Positions 37,057 to 47,508 of a DNA stretch of 64,000 nucleotides are shown here, in pieces. Location of the stretch: positions 141,305 to 205,304 of the forward strand of contig BPQB01000060.1 of the NCBI GenBank assembly GCA_019973155.2, written 5' to 3'. Position numbers and translations under genes: made by a program. How positions within the stretch are numbered: position 1 is the first letter of the stretch; every line of letters begins with the position of its first letter. Under the pieces are notes generated by a model that made no database searches, was not told where the DNA came from, and was given only the letters and a program-made list of their open reading frames with translations. Source of the stretch: Phanerochaete sordida (Eukaryota > Basidiomycota > Agaricomycetes > Polyporales > Phanerochaetaceae).

Positions 37057-39316
37057 TCACTCGGCCGGAACTGCACTCGAGCGTATCAACGCCGCGGCCT
37101 CCGGGAAGCGCAACTTGAACGAGCAAGGGAAGGGCTCGGGCGAGCTAGCGCAGTGGATCATTACTCAAACCATCGTGTCAGCAGTGCAACATTGACTCAC
37201 CAAAGAACCCGGGGAGTAACGTTCAGTGCTGGCACGACCTCATGGCCGTGTTCATCCACAATTCGCCCGATCTTGAACACAGCAAGTATGTTTGCAATGG
37301 TAAGCCACAGTGTGTCGTGAGCAAAATGACGCCCTGGGCAAATTCGCCGTCCAAACCCAAAGCTTTCGTTTGGGTATGGCACGTCCTCCCGCAGCGAGCC
37401 ATCGTCATTGAGAAAACGATCCGGCCTGAAAATTTCGGGGGCGGTAAAAACGTCATTATCATGATTCATCGCCCTGGTATATATTCAGCAATCACTATGA
37501 GACAGATATATAGACGAGCCATACCAGGCGTTGCCTATAATTGTCGACCCAGCAGGTATAAACTGGCCTTCGTACTCGTCATCAACCATGCTTCGGTGAG
37601 GAATTGCTGCCAGGAATATATGAGCTGAGCAAGAGCTTAATCTTGTAGCGCAGTGCGCTCAACTCACCAAGAGGTAGTACAGGTAGCCAGCTGAGAGATG
37701 TGAGCCCACATTTTGAGCTGAGCATGTATTGACGCACCGAAGAACCTCTTGGACAAGGGCAGTGATTGAAGGTAGAGATGGCTGGTCCTCGATGGTAGGA
37801 AGTCGCTTCTTCTCTAGCAAACGATCCAGTTCGTCCTGGGCCGTGAGCTGAGACTCTGGAAACATAGTTATGGCCAAGATAAAATTGCTCAGAGCGGCTG
37901 TAGTCTGCTATTTGTAAGCTGTCTGTCACGAATGAAAGGTCAGAAGGCACACCGTGTCCGATCCACCTACGAATAATAAGTATTGTTAGGCCCGGTACTG
38001 CAGACAATTATGATATCTCCTCATAATATTCAACTTACCGACGTAAGTGGTTCCTGTTAATGCTATGAACATTTCTTCAAGCCCATCGATATCTTCATCG
38101 CGCTCTGTTCCAGAGATTAGAGCAGCGGCAAAACACGGTCTAGCATGTCCCGCTTTCTGCGTGATGCTAACGCTTCAATTGGGGGCGGTGTGAGCGCAGA
38201 ATGACATGTACGTACCATACTAGCCTTGAACTGCTCATATGGTATCTGATACAAATTATCGACACGGATTTTGTATTTTGCAGCCCGTCGTTTGAAACCC
38301 GCAAAGGGTAGCCAGGATGGAATATACTTGACTGCCAGGATAGTCAGTGGCATAACTCGCGTTGATTTTCGTGCTGCTTACGTCCGGGAATTACATCCAC
38401 TGAGATCAATCAGTCGGATGCATGCGAACTATAGACACTGAGCACAAACCTAAGTGAACGTCGCCTGTCAAGATTTCCGTGGCCGTGCGCACACCGTCCT
38501 CGACTAAATCTATCAGTGGATCACCTGGCTTTACCTCGATTGCGTAAACTATATCGAGAATTATTGCAGTCGCCATACTTCAATTGTACGATGTTAGAAG
38601 ATAGTACGCTCATATGTAACGTACCACGTACAAGCGGATGTGCTTTCGATAATGCTCTGGACAGTCAAGAAGCGATGAGAGTAACGCATAAACTCCCTTG
38701 AGCTGCCTTGAATGGTATTGTGGCACAGCCTGCGGGCGGAAGTGCTGGTGGAACAAACGGCGGAGTTGCCGCCACCGATCTCCATATTTCATAAAGACCC
38801 AGTTGCGATGCCAGCCGGTTCTGAGCCCTATTAGAGATGGACGCACAAGGAAGTCTAGAACTGAGAACATACAGCTCCTGGATCATGACCGACTGCTCTC
38901 TACCGGAAACATCAGGTATTCCGACACGCAGCGGAGGCGGTCAGCACGCACTTGTCTGAGTATATGCTGGAACGCTTCTCAAATATTTCCTTTGCGGCTT
39001 TCAGGCTGTTCACAACGACGATGTGTGACCCAAGAGCCTGGAAGTGGATCAGGTCCGATCCTGTAAAGTGTACTCAGATTCGCATGTGCCTGCCTTTGTA
39101 TGCAGTGAGATATCTACCATATTGCTCGCCGAGCTCCTTGAAGGTAGTCCACGCCCAGTCTCTGGGGATATCAAACATGTTCCCGAGGATAGGCAGTCCC
39201 TTCGGGCCAGGGGGATAGCGCGGCGGATGCCTCAGAGAAAGGGCAAGCAGGAGGCCGAGTATGAGCGCAGCACACAGGTAGAACGTAGCATTCTGAGAGA
39301 TGCCTTGCGAGTCCAT
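37057..39316 (-). CDS. Cytochrome P450, array copy 7
   Basis: A full-length heme monooxygenase standing between two broken copies. It starts MDSQGISQNATFYLCAALIL and continues with YPPGPKGLPILGNMFDIP, SDLIHFQALGSHIVVVNS, YGDRWRQLRRLFHQHFRPQ, YIPSWLPFAGFKRRA, FILAITMFPESQLTAQ, ExxR in QEVLR, PDRFL and the heme loop FGFGRRICPGRHFAHD. The tail exon reads SPEPFPCSFKLRFPEAAAL, ending PAE with the TGA at 37057-37059. All exons read by eye are open and introns have GT-AG ends. WLPFAGF replaces the usual WFPGAGF, so it is somewhat diverged. Confidence 0.86.
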
Positions 39317-40086
39317 GACTGCGCCGCCGTTACTGCGACGTGCTGAGTGCTAGGCTGGGTTCGCAAAACCAGCGCCAGCGTCCTCGTGCTATATATGAGA
39401 ATTCCGTCTATACCACAGCAGCCCTGTCTCACGGAGCTAGTACTCGCCACAAGATGGTGGAGATAGCTTCCGTAAAACGAATACCGCTTATTGTAGATAG
39501 CTGAGTGGTGATAATTCACCTGTGTGGTGTCCGCGTGCCAATCCTGTGGAGCTGACCGCCTGGGACACCTGGCATGCTTCTGTCATGTCGCCCGTGAGAT
39601 AATTTCCACAGACGTCATTGCATGTATGCTACGAGATATTTGATATGCCGCAGAAACAATTATGCGGCAGTCAGAGATCTCTGGAGTCTAGACAATGCCC
39701 AAGTGTCACGTACATGGCTGAGAAAGAAGCAGTGTTTCTTCAAAGATTATCGTGTATAGGCTCTCCCTGCGAGTATTTGCGCACCAGAATTACCACTTGC
39801 GTCGCACCAAGCAGTGGGCGGAAGCGCTATGTAAGTCGAAAGATTTTCGGACTAGCGGTGTACAAAATGCAAGCTTCGCGAGGGCGAGCTGCTCTTTCGC
39901 GGCCATATCGATAGCTGCCAAGGATAAATGATACGCGGAATCGTATTACGCAGCACGGCATCGAACGTGCCATAATGCGAAGCTTGGCAGCATGTAACAA
40001 GCGGCGGGAAAGAATCGGGCGTACAGACGTCATACGTGTACGTGATAGTCGGACACACGCTATCTTCCATGTATGGCTGCGACTCG
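39317..40086. other. Intergenic between P450-7 and P450-8
   Basis: The stretch includes the P450-7 promoter with a TATA-like motif at 39,389-39,397. No other feature is seen. Confidence 0.4.
39389..39397 (-). promoter_or_regulatory. TATA-like element of P450-7
   Basis: CATATATAG on the minus strand, about 75 bases upstream of the ATG. Confidence 0.35.
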
Positions 40087-40284
40087 TCATTCGTCAGCTG
40101 CAGCTAGAGCTATCAGCTTCCCCGCATCCGGCACACGAGGCGTAAACCGGCACGCGAACGGCAACGGCGTGCTGCAGAGCACATCGTGAGCGAATTACTG
40201 TGACCGTCACGGTGGTGCACGTGGAGCGCGCACCTGACAAACCGTGGACTAAATTCCGCAATAGGGTCCATATCAGCCTTGTTA

Positions 40285-40316
40285 CAGTGACCGCCAAAAG
40301 TCCTGCGCGTCACTAC
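40285..40316 (+). repeat. Left terminal inverted repeat of the Tc1/mariner element
   Basis: Begins CAGTGACCGCCAAAAGT directly after TA. The right end (41,877-41,908) has the same 17 bases in reverse complement, with further partial identity inward (TGCGC at the same spacing). Confidence 0.9.
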
Positions 40317-40603
40317 GCGCAGCTCTTGATGCGCCGCTCCCGCATCATTTTCTGACGTCCTGCGCCCCATGAATGACGCATGCAGTAGCGTAGATGTCAA
40401 TCAACATGCTTACCAAAATTTGTGGAGAGAACGCGTCTGCTGTCCGAGGAAAATGCATAAGAGCTCGGAGGGGGGGTGTACACCTCCCTACCTAATTTAG
40501 CGCTCTTGTCTCGCCCTCCTCACAAACTTCTCGATATCTCTACACACATTGCGTGAGTGGTAACGAAAAAAATCTGTTGTAATTCTGACCCCATTACAGT
40601 ACT

Positions 40604-41620
40604 ATGACACCCTGCACTCCATCGAAGAAGTCCCGTATGCTTCTTCTGGACGACCAGGGAAAGATGGCGCGTTCCATCGCCACGGAGGTCGGCATGTCGG
40701 CCTCGCAGGTCCGTAAAATCATGCCGGGACTGCGGGAATCACGCGATCCGTACGCCGTCAAGCCAAAACCGGGCCGTCCGCGGAAGCTCGACGAACGCGA
40801 CCTCCGTCGTGCGCGACGCGAGATCAAGAGCGGGCGAGCGCCCGACGCGACCGCGCTGCAGCGCGACATGTTCCCGGACGTGTCACCACGGACGGTCCAG
40901 CGGAACCTCTGCGAGATCGGCCTGCCCGGTCGCGTTCGACGCAAGAAGCCGTACCTGTCGAAGAAGCACCGGAAGTCGCGCAGAGAGTGGGTGAAGGAGC
41001 AGGAGGGGAAGGACCTGGAAGACTGGCAGAGAATTTGGTACTCGGACGAGTCTAAATTCAATCTGTTCGGGTCTGATGGGCGGCGCTGGTGCCGGAGGGA
41101 GATCGGTGAGGAGCTATGTGACCGCTGTGTTGACGTACAGGTGAAACACGGTGGCGGGAATGTCATGGTCTGGGGGGACATCTCCTGGAACGGCGTCGGC
41201 CGGCTTCACCGCATCGAGGGCACCATGGATGCGGTCCAATACTGCAAGATTCTTTCGCACTCCCTCCTGGGCAGCCTCTCCGACCAGAAGACCGCCCCAT
41301 CGTCGATCATTTTCCAGCAAGATAACGACTCGAAGCACAAATCTCGCATGGCGACGCGATGGTTTGAAGATCACGACATCACTGTGCTCCCGTGGCCGTC
41401 CTCCTCCCCCGATATGAACTTGATCGAGCATGTTTGGGACGTGCTCGATCGGAAGCTGCGCGCTCGGCCAACGAAGCCCTCCAACCGGGACCAGCTGTGG
41501 GAGATTTTGCAGGAGGAGTGGGAGAGTATCGATGTTGAGACTATCCGTGACCTATACCGTTCTATACCGCGCCGTCTCGAGGCTCTGAAGAAGGCCAGGG
41601 GTGGATACACCAAGTACTAA
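40604..41620 (+). CDS. Tc1/mariner-family DD34E transposase
   Basis: A 338-residue intact transposase that cuts and pastes the surrounding element. The N-terminal 110 residues are a paired helix-turn-helix DNA-binding region (KMARSIATEVGMSASQVRKI and SPRTVQRNLCEIGL) with the AT-hook-like GRPRKL between them. The catalytic residues are Asp in WYSDESKFNLFGSDG, Asp in FQQDNDSKH, and Glu in DMNLIEHVWDVL exactly 34 residues later. Length and spacing match Tc1-like enzymes. The gene has no intron, unlike all host genes here, and reads opposite to the P450 it sits in. Confidence 0.95.
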   Translation: MTPCTPSKKSRMLLLDDQGKMARSIATEVGMSASQVRKIMPGLRESRDPYAVKPKPGRPRKLDERDLRRARREIKSGRAPDATALQRDMFPDVSPRTVQRNLCEIGLPGRVRRKKPYLSKKHRKSRREWVKEQEGKDLEDWQRIWYSDESKFNLFGSDGRRWCRREIGEELCDRCVDVQVKHGGGNVMVWGDISWNGVGRLHRIEGTMDAVQYCKILSHSLLGSLSDQKTAPSSIIFQQDNDSKHKSRMATRWFEDHDITVLPWPSSSPDMNLIEHVWDVLDRKLRARPTKPSNRDQLWEILQEEWESIDVETIRDLYRSIPRRLEALKKARGGYTKY

Positions 41621-41876
41621 TTTACCTACAAATTATATCGTTTTTTCTGCCTCGCAGTTCGTGACCGAACACCGTCTTCGTCCCCTCTCGGCGCCAGGGC
41701 ACTACCGGGGTGTAGGGTGCCGCCCACAACATCTCGCGCATAACTCACTCAGTTCTCGGCCGTTTTGCGTGATTATTTCTTTACAACGTAGCCTACTACA
41801 GCACGCTTACAGGAAAAATATGAGAGGAAGGAGAATCTCGTATCTTGGTCCACGGTGACCGACGCAAGGGCGGCGT

Positions 41877-41908
41877 CTAGTCATGCGCAACACTTTTGGC
41901 GGTCACTG
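41877..41908 (-). repeat. Right terminal inverted repeat of the Tc1/mariner element
   Basis: Reverse complement of the left end, closing with GGTCACTG directly before TA. Confidence 0.9.
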
Positions 41909-43934
41909 TATCCTCGATGGGCCGCTCAATTTTGAAGATGGTCAACAGTTGGGCGATAGCGAGCCAGAGGAGGTCGTGGGCAAAATGACGGCCCGCGCAG
42001 ATGCGCCTGCCGTAGCCAAAAGCCTCCATGGGATATGGTACGCTCTCGTTGAGCGAGCCGTCCGCGTTGAGATATCGCCCCGGCTTGAATTTGTTTGGAT
42101 CCATGTAGATAGAATCGTCATGTAGAATGGCCCTGGGGATCGCGTTATAATATGACAGTCCGGGGCGAAAAACATACCAGGCATTTGCCATAATCGTAGA
42201 CCCTGAAGGAATGCGATATCCGTCCCACTCGATGTTGGCCGTGGCACGGTGCGGTACACCTGCACAGCAACGGTCAAATACGATGAGCACCATGCGCGTG
42301 AGGACGCACCAAGCGGCACTGCTGGATACCATCTGTAAGCAAGTAAGCATCTCATTACACAGAGCACCCTACTTAAGGACTGACGCACCGTAGTAGCTCA
42401 TAGAGCAAGGCAGTAATTTGGGGCAGAGCATCCCGATCTTCGATGCTGGGTAGGCGAGCTTTGCCCAATACTCGATCGAGTTCCTCTTGTGCAGGGAGCT
42501 GTGATTCAGGAAATAGAACCATGGCCTTTATGAATATATTGAATGTTGCTGCAGTCTGTTGGATATCAGGCCGCTGCCTAAAGAACAAAATATGGGATCA
42601 TACCGAGTCTGTTCCGCCTATTGAACTCCAAATAAGCACGCGCAGAATAAAGCTCATATGCTACTCACCTGCGTAGGCTACTGCTGCCAATGACTTGAAA
42701 ATATCTTTCACCTTGTCCCTATCGTCTCCGGTATCGGTAGTGGAGATCAGGGTCTGCAGAAAGCACGGCCTCGCAAGGCCGCTATCCTGTATATGATATG
42801 CACATTTACCACAGCTAAAATTTGCAAAAAACACATACCACTGTAGCTTCCCAATCCCGGTAAGGCACATCAAAGACAGCGTCCGCTGTGGCCCGTATTT
42901 TCTGAGCCTTGCGCTTAAATCCAGCACCAGGGAGCCACCGTGGAAGGTACTTCACTGCGCAAGTATAAATTACCGGGAGCGTTCGCCCAGGCAGACTTAC
43001 AGAAAGGGATGATGTCCACTGATGCTAGGATTGGGTTGCGCTCCGGCTGAAGAAGTACAAGAATGCGTACCTAAGTAAAATCCATCGTTGACGAGCTCTC
43101 CAGCTTCATGCAAGGCCTTCTCAGCAAGCTCCAACCTGGAGTCGCCCGGTTCTATATCATAGCCGTACACAACGTTGAGGATCGCAGCTCCTGCCATACT
43201 TGGAAGTCTCAGCTCCCGTACTAGATTCTGTGAGGATAACTCACAAGCGGATATGCTTTGCAAAATCCTCAGGAGTTTCGAGCAGTAAGCTAAGCAGCCT
43301 TCTGACGGCTTTCGCCTGATTTGCGTAGTACAGTGGAATAGTGGTGGGGCGAAAGTTCTGATGGAATAGACGTCTATGAGTCCTCCAGTCGTCACCGTAT
43401 GCCATCAGGGACCACGCCCGGCCCCAGCCAGTCCTAGCGCACGGTCAGAACTGTTCGAAACTAATCATGAAATTGCGCGGGAACGTACAATTCGTGTATC
43501 ATGACGGTCCTCAGCCTGTGAATGGTATGAGACGCTGCGTATCATGAACTGCCAGATAGATGTATCACCTGTCGGAGGAAATATTCGACTGTTTGTCAAG
43601 TATCTCCTTCGCAGCTCTTGCGCTATTCAAAACCACCAAATGCACGCCGAGCGTTCCGAAGTGGATGATATCTGACCCTGCAAAACAAATCGTCAGAGTC
43701 CCAGAATAAAAGCTATGGTCCCTACGACGCACCGTATCTCGCTCCGATTTCTTTGAATTTGTACCACCCGTGATCTTTAGGTACATCCCAGATGTTTCCT
43801 AGGAAAGGAAGCCCCTTCGGTCCAGGAGGATAGCGTGGGGATCTCTGGCAATGTATCCAAAGCGCGGCCACAAGAACAGTGGCTGCACATAGATACACAA
43901 GTGGGGATGAAGGGTAGTAGCTCGGAGTATCCAT

Positions 43935-44885
43935 ATTGGCGATGGAGGGAGCAAAGCCTTGTTCATGTCGTCCTTATAATCGCCCCGCAGCTGCGGACTG
44001 CAGTTACGGACATCAGTTAGCATAATGTAAGTCTCAACTCGATACTAATCCAGCCAGCTTCCATCGGCACGGATCGAAAACATTGACAGATAGAACCGCA
44101 CTCTAGCTCCACATGCCGTACGAGGGGGATGTGGTGGCTACTAGTGAAAGATCCCTTTCAGCCGTCATGGAGGGTGAGAAGATAAACGCATATTTTTGGC
44201 AGGCTCAAGCGGTCTCTCGCATAAGTGCCTTGACACGCGGCACGCTCTCCGACTTCGAAGCTTCGAGCTACTCACAGCACCCTGCATCAGATGGCTGCTG
44301 AGGTTTAGATTACACACCTCCACGCTTCTGCGGACCGCTTCGCAACCAGGTGTCGCACGTATGGTCATCGATATGTGAACATTGCTCAGGCAGACATCGA
44401 TCGCGAGCAGACCTGACAGCTCGGGAAGCTGTAGAGGGCTTTGACAGGCCACAGCCGCAGTATCAGCACTAGTCGAGCTCAGGGACTAATGCTAGCTAGA
44501 GGTCCATGAGCTATGTGTAAAGTTAAGACAAGATGCAGGCAGGACGCCCACCTAATGCTCACGGGTTATGCGAAACGTTTCGGAGCTCAGGGCTCGAATC
44601 AAATGACTCTATGTCGTGCTCTGACTGTCACACTACACCTCTGTCCTGCTGTCTGTATGAGTGCAGGTTCCCGCTAGTAGACACGTCGGGTAGCAGCTAG
44701 TACTCACCTGTCTATCAGCGATGGATTACTTTACGGATTCAAGATGAAAGGCAAGAATCAGAGAACCAAACGCCGTTTTCAGGCGAAGCTGCTCTAGGCG
44801 GAGCACCGCTATCCTCATTTGTAAAGTAGGAACGAGAAGTGGCTATACAATTATCAGAGCGCTGCAAAGTGTGCACAAGGCTGGG
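43935..44885. other. Intergenic between P450-8 and P450-9
   Basis: The stretch has the P450-8 promoter with a TATA-like motif and about 0.9 kb of sequence with no gene I can support. Confidence 0.4.
43974..43980 (-). promoter_or_regulatory. TATA-like element of P450-8
   Basis: ATTATAA on the minus strand, about 40 bases before the ATG. Confidence 0.35.
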
Positions 44886-47128
44886 TCAACATGACAAATT
44901 GCCCGTGGAGCGTAACATAGACGCTGCTTCTGTAAATCGTGGTGTAAACCTGCACTCGAAGGGCAGCGGTCCACTACGTCGTTCATGTCAGCAAGCGAAC
45001 CCCCTCGAACAGGACACAGACTTCATCTGGCGCACCTGATGAAGCGAGGAGTAAATTCAACGTTCGGAGTAACTTCATTGCCGTACGAGTCTACTTCGCG
45101 CTCGATCTTGAACACAGTAAGCATCTGCCCAATCGCGAGCCAGAGGAAGCTCTCCACGAAAGGCCGGCCTGGGCAGACCCGACGGCCAAAGCCCCACGCT
45201 TCGACGAGGTACGCTGATTCCGCGTGATCACCCAGTTTTCCCTCGGCGTTCAGGAAGCGTTCAGGTCTGAACACCTCGGGAGTAGAGTAAGTGTCCACGT
45301 TATGCAGCATCGCCCTGGGTGCATCCCGTTAGCTCCTCCTAGATCTATCAAGCGAGCTGTGTGAACACACCATAAATTAGCCACGACGATCGAGCCAGCT
45401 GGAATACAGTATCCATTATACTCGTCGTCTGTGGTAGACCGATGAGGTACGCCTTGGATAAAACTTAGATCGCATTTCATAGAAACATCCTCGAGATATA
45501 CGCACCCAGTGGACCGGCCGGGTGCCATCTTTGAAAGATCAAAATATATCGGCGCGCCATTAAATGCTGAGAACGTACCGTAAGACCTCGTTGACCATCG
45601 CAGTAATGTATGAGAGCTCTTCTCGATCTTCTATCGTCGGGAGGCGCGACTTTCCCAGGACGCGATCGAGCTCTTGTTGCGCAGCGAGCTACGCATCAGG
45701 AAACATGACCATAGCGAGAATAAACGTGTTAAGTGCCGTCGCAGTCTGTTCTAGTTAGTAATTGGGCGCGAATGGGACGTTAGCGACCTACAGTATCCAC
45801 GCCGGCTGCACAGGAATTGTTGTACCACGTTTCAGCGCATGCAGCGTTCTGCAGTTCGAGTATACGTACCTCCAAAAGCGGTGCCAGTTACGGACATCAG
45901 CAGCTCGTCAAGTTCTCCGGAGTCTTTGTCACGTTCCATATCGGCGAGCAACGCGCCAAGCATGCAAGGTTTCGCGATACCTTCCTTCTAAATGGAGCAA
46001 TGATATCCTAAATTCTACATCCAAGCTATACGAAGTAAAACGAGGGCGCACCACTGAAGCCTGATAAGCTCTATAGGGTTCCTCGTACATTGCGTCCACC
46101 AGGAGCTTCCAGCGCGCAGCTTGCCCGTGAAATCCCGCGCCCGGGAACCAAGCCGGAAGATACTTCACTGTGGAGCGATCAGGCTGGAATACCGCGTGCG
46201 GGCGCATATATACTCACGAATAGGGAAGACGTCGACTGCATACCGCGTTAGACGTGCACGCACATACACAAGTACAGAAAGCACCTGGTGACAGCCCCGC
46301 CGAGGCGATCTCCGTCGACGTGTGGATCGCCTTGTCGACGATCTCAATGAGGCGGTCACCCGGCCTGACGTCGAAGCCGTACACGATATTGAGGATCGTC
46401 GATCCCGCCATGCTAGTATGCCATCCGTGAGCAAGCGCCGGACACGCAGATGCGCGCGACGTACAAGTGAACGTGCTTCATGAACGCGTCCGGGGCTTCC
46501 AGGAGGGACTGCAGGAGGACGCTGACCCCGCGCTCCTGCTGAGCACGGTACGCAGGGACGGCTGCCGCGCGGAAGTGCTGGTGGAAGAGCCTCCGGCGCT
46601 CCTTCCATCTGTCGCCGTATTTCATGACGAGCCAGCTGCGGTCCCATCCAGTCCTGATCCAATGTAAGAAAAGGCATATCAAAAGGCCAGACAGACGCAC
46701 AGTTCGTGGATAGTGACCGTCTGCTGCCTGTGTAGCGCAATGAGCTTCATCAGAGCTAGAGAGATCGCCCCGGATGCGCTCACCGATCCGAGTAGATCTC
46801 TGACCGCTTCTCGAGCAAATCCTTCGCGGCCCTGAAACTGTTCAGGACGATGATGTGCCGCCCGAGCACCTCGAAGTGAAGAATGTCTGAGTCTAGAAGG
46901 GGTTGGTTGAAGGTCAGACGACGGTGTCTTGGAGGAAGGATGCAGGTACGCACCATATTGCCGTCCGAGGTCTCTGTGCGCGACCCAGGCGTGCTCCCGG
47001 GGCACATCCAGAAGATTACCGATGATGGGCAGACCCTTGGGGCCTGGAGGATAGCGTGGGCGTTGCTTGAAGCGGTACGCGAGCGCAAAAATGGCGACAA
47101 CGCCCAGGCAGAGGAAGATGGGATGCAT
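44886..47128 (-). pseudogene. Cytochrome P450-9 with an in-frame stop codon
   Basis: All exons of a P450 are present: MHPIFLCLGVVAIFALAYRF, YPPGPKGLPIIGNLLDVP, YGDRWKERRRLFHQHFRA, DVRPGD, YLPAWFPGAGFHGQA, ExxR in NEVLR, PERFL, and a heme loop WGFGRRVCPGRPFVESF. The tail exon GPLPFECRFTPRFTEAAS ends at the TGA at 44,886-44,888. In the I-helix-to-J region the frame reads AMVMFPDA, then TAG (45,689-45,691), then LAAQQELDRVLG. The array copies read FPESQLAAQ or similar here, so a single CAG-to-TAG change explains it. The heme loop also has Pro-Phe-Val where others have Tyr/His-Phe-Ala. Unless the stop is a sequencing error or read through, the product lacks ExxR and the heme ligand. Confidence 0.8.
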
Positions 47129-47508
47129 GATTTACAGGACACAGGGTACAGCACAATTCGCGTATTTAAATATGCGACCTGCAAGGGCCGTCAGCGATGG
47201 TGGGGTGGAGAGGGTCTCTAAGGGCTCACTAAACATACACTCAATGCGGCCGCGCAGCAGGGCCCGATAAGCGGGTATAGATTTGGCTTGATGATTTTTG
47301 GGAACGTTAGACATCACAGCATCCATTTCGTAACGCTGAACAAAGATATTTCACAGCAAGGATCAATAAACCCTGGGGAATGAACGGGTATGCATCGCAT
47401 ATCATCGAGGACGTGGAGCAAAGCTGGGATCTATCACCTCTCGCCAACTGAACAGGATGTGCATTGCGCGGTGCCTGCACGCCTGCACCAACCCTGCTAC
47501 AGCCTCCT
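47129..47508. other. Intergenic between P450-9 and P450-10
   Basis: Only 380 bases, with an AT-rich TATA-like run at 47,163-47,172 upstream of P450-9. Nothing else is seen. Confidence 0.4.
47163..47172 (-). promoter_or_regulatory. TATA-like element of P450-9
   Basis: TATTTAAATA, a 10-base palindrome, about 35 bases upstream of the ATG. Confidence 0.35.

Larger units (their letters stand above)
40285..41908. mobile_element. Tc1/mariner transposon, complete
   Basis: The element is 1,624 bases long and flanked by TA on both sides (40,283-40,284 and 41,909-41,910). Its inverted ends begin with the identical 17 bases CAGTGACCGCCAAAAGT and stay similar for about 30 bases. A single intronless transposase gene fills the middle. 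Ends, ORF and target duplication are intact, so the insertion looks recent and possibly still mobile. Confidence 0.95.
40087..43934 (-). pseudogene. Cytochrome P450-8, disrupted by a Tc1/mariner insertion
   Basis: The gene starts MDTPSYYPSSPLVYLCAATV and shows YPPGPKGLPFLGNIWDVP, SDIIHFGTLGVHLVVLNSAR, DDWRTHRRLFHQNFRP, YLPRWLPGAGFKRKA, ExxR in YELLR, PGRYL and the heme loop FGYGRRICAGRHFAHD. After FKIERPIED the frame runs into a transposon at 41,908 and soon stops. On the other side, from 40,283, the frame resumes as KADMDPIAEFSPRFV and the tail exon TPLPFACRFTPRVPDAGKL, with a TGA at 40,087-40,089. Taking out the element and one TA copy joins both sides in frame, with Asn at the junction. 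All catalytic motifs lie upstream of the insertion; only the last 50 or so residues are cut off. Confidence 0.9.
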
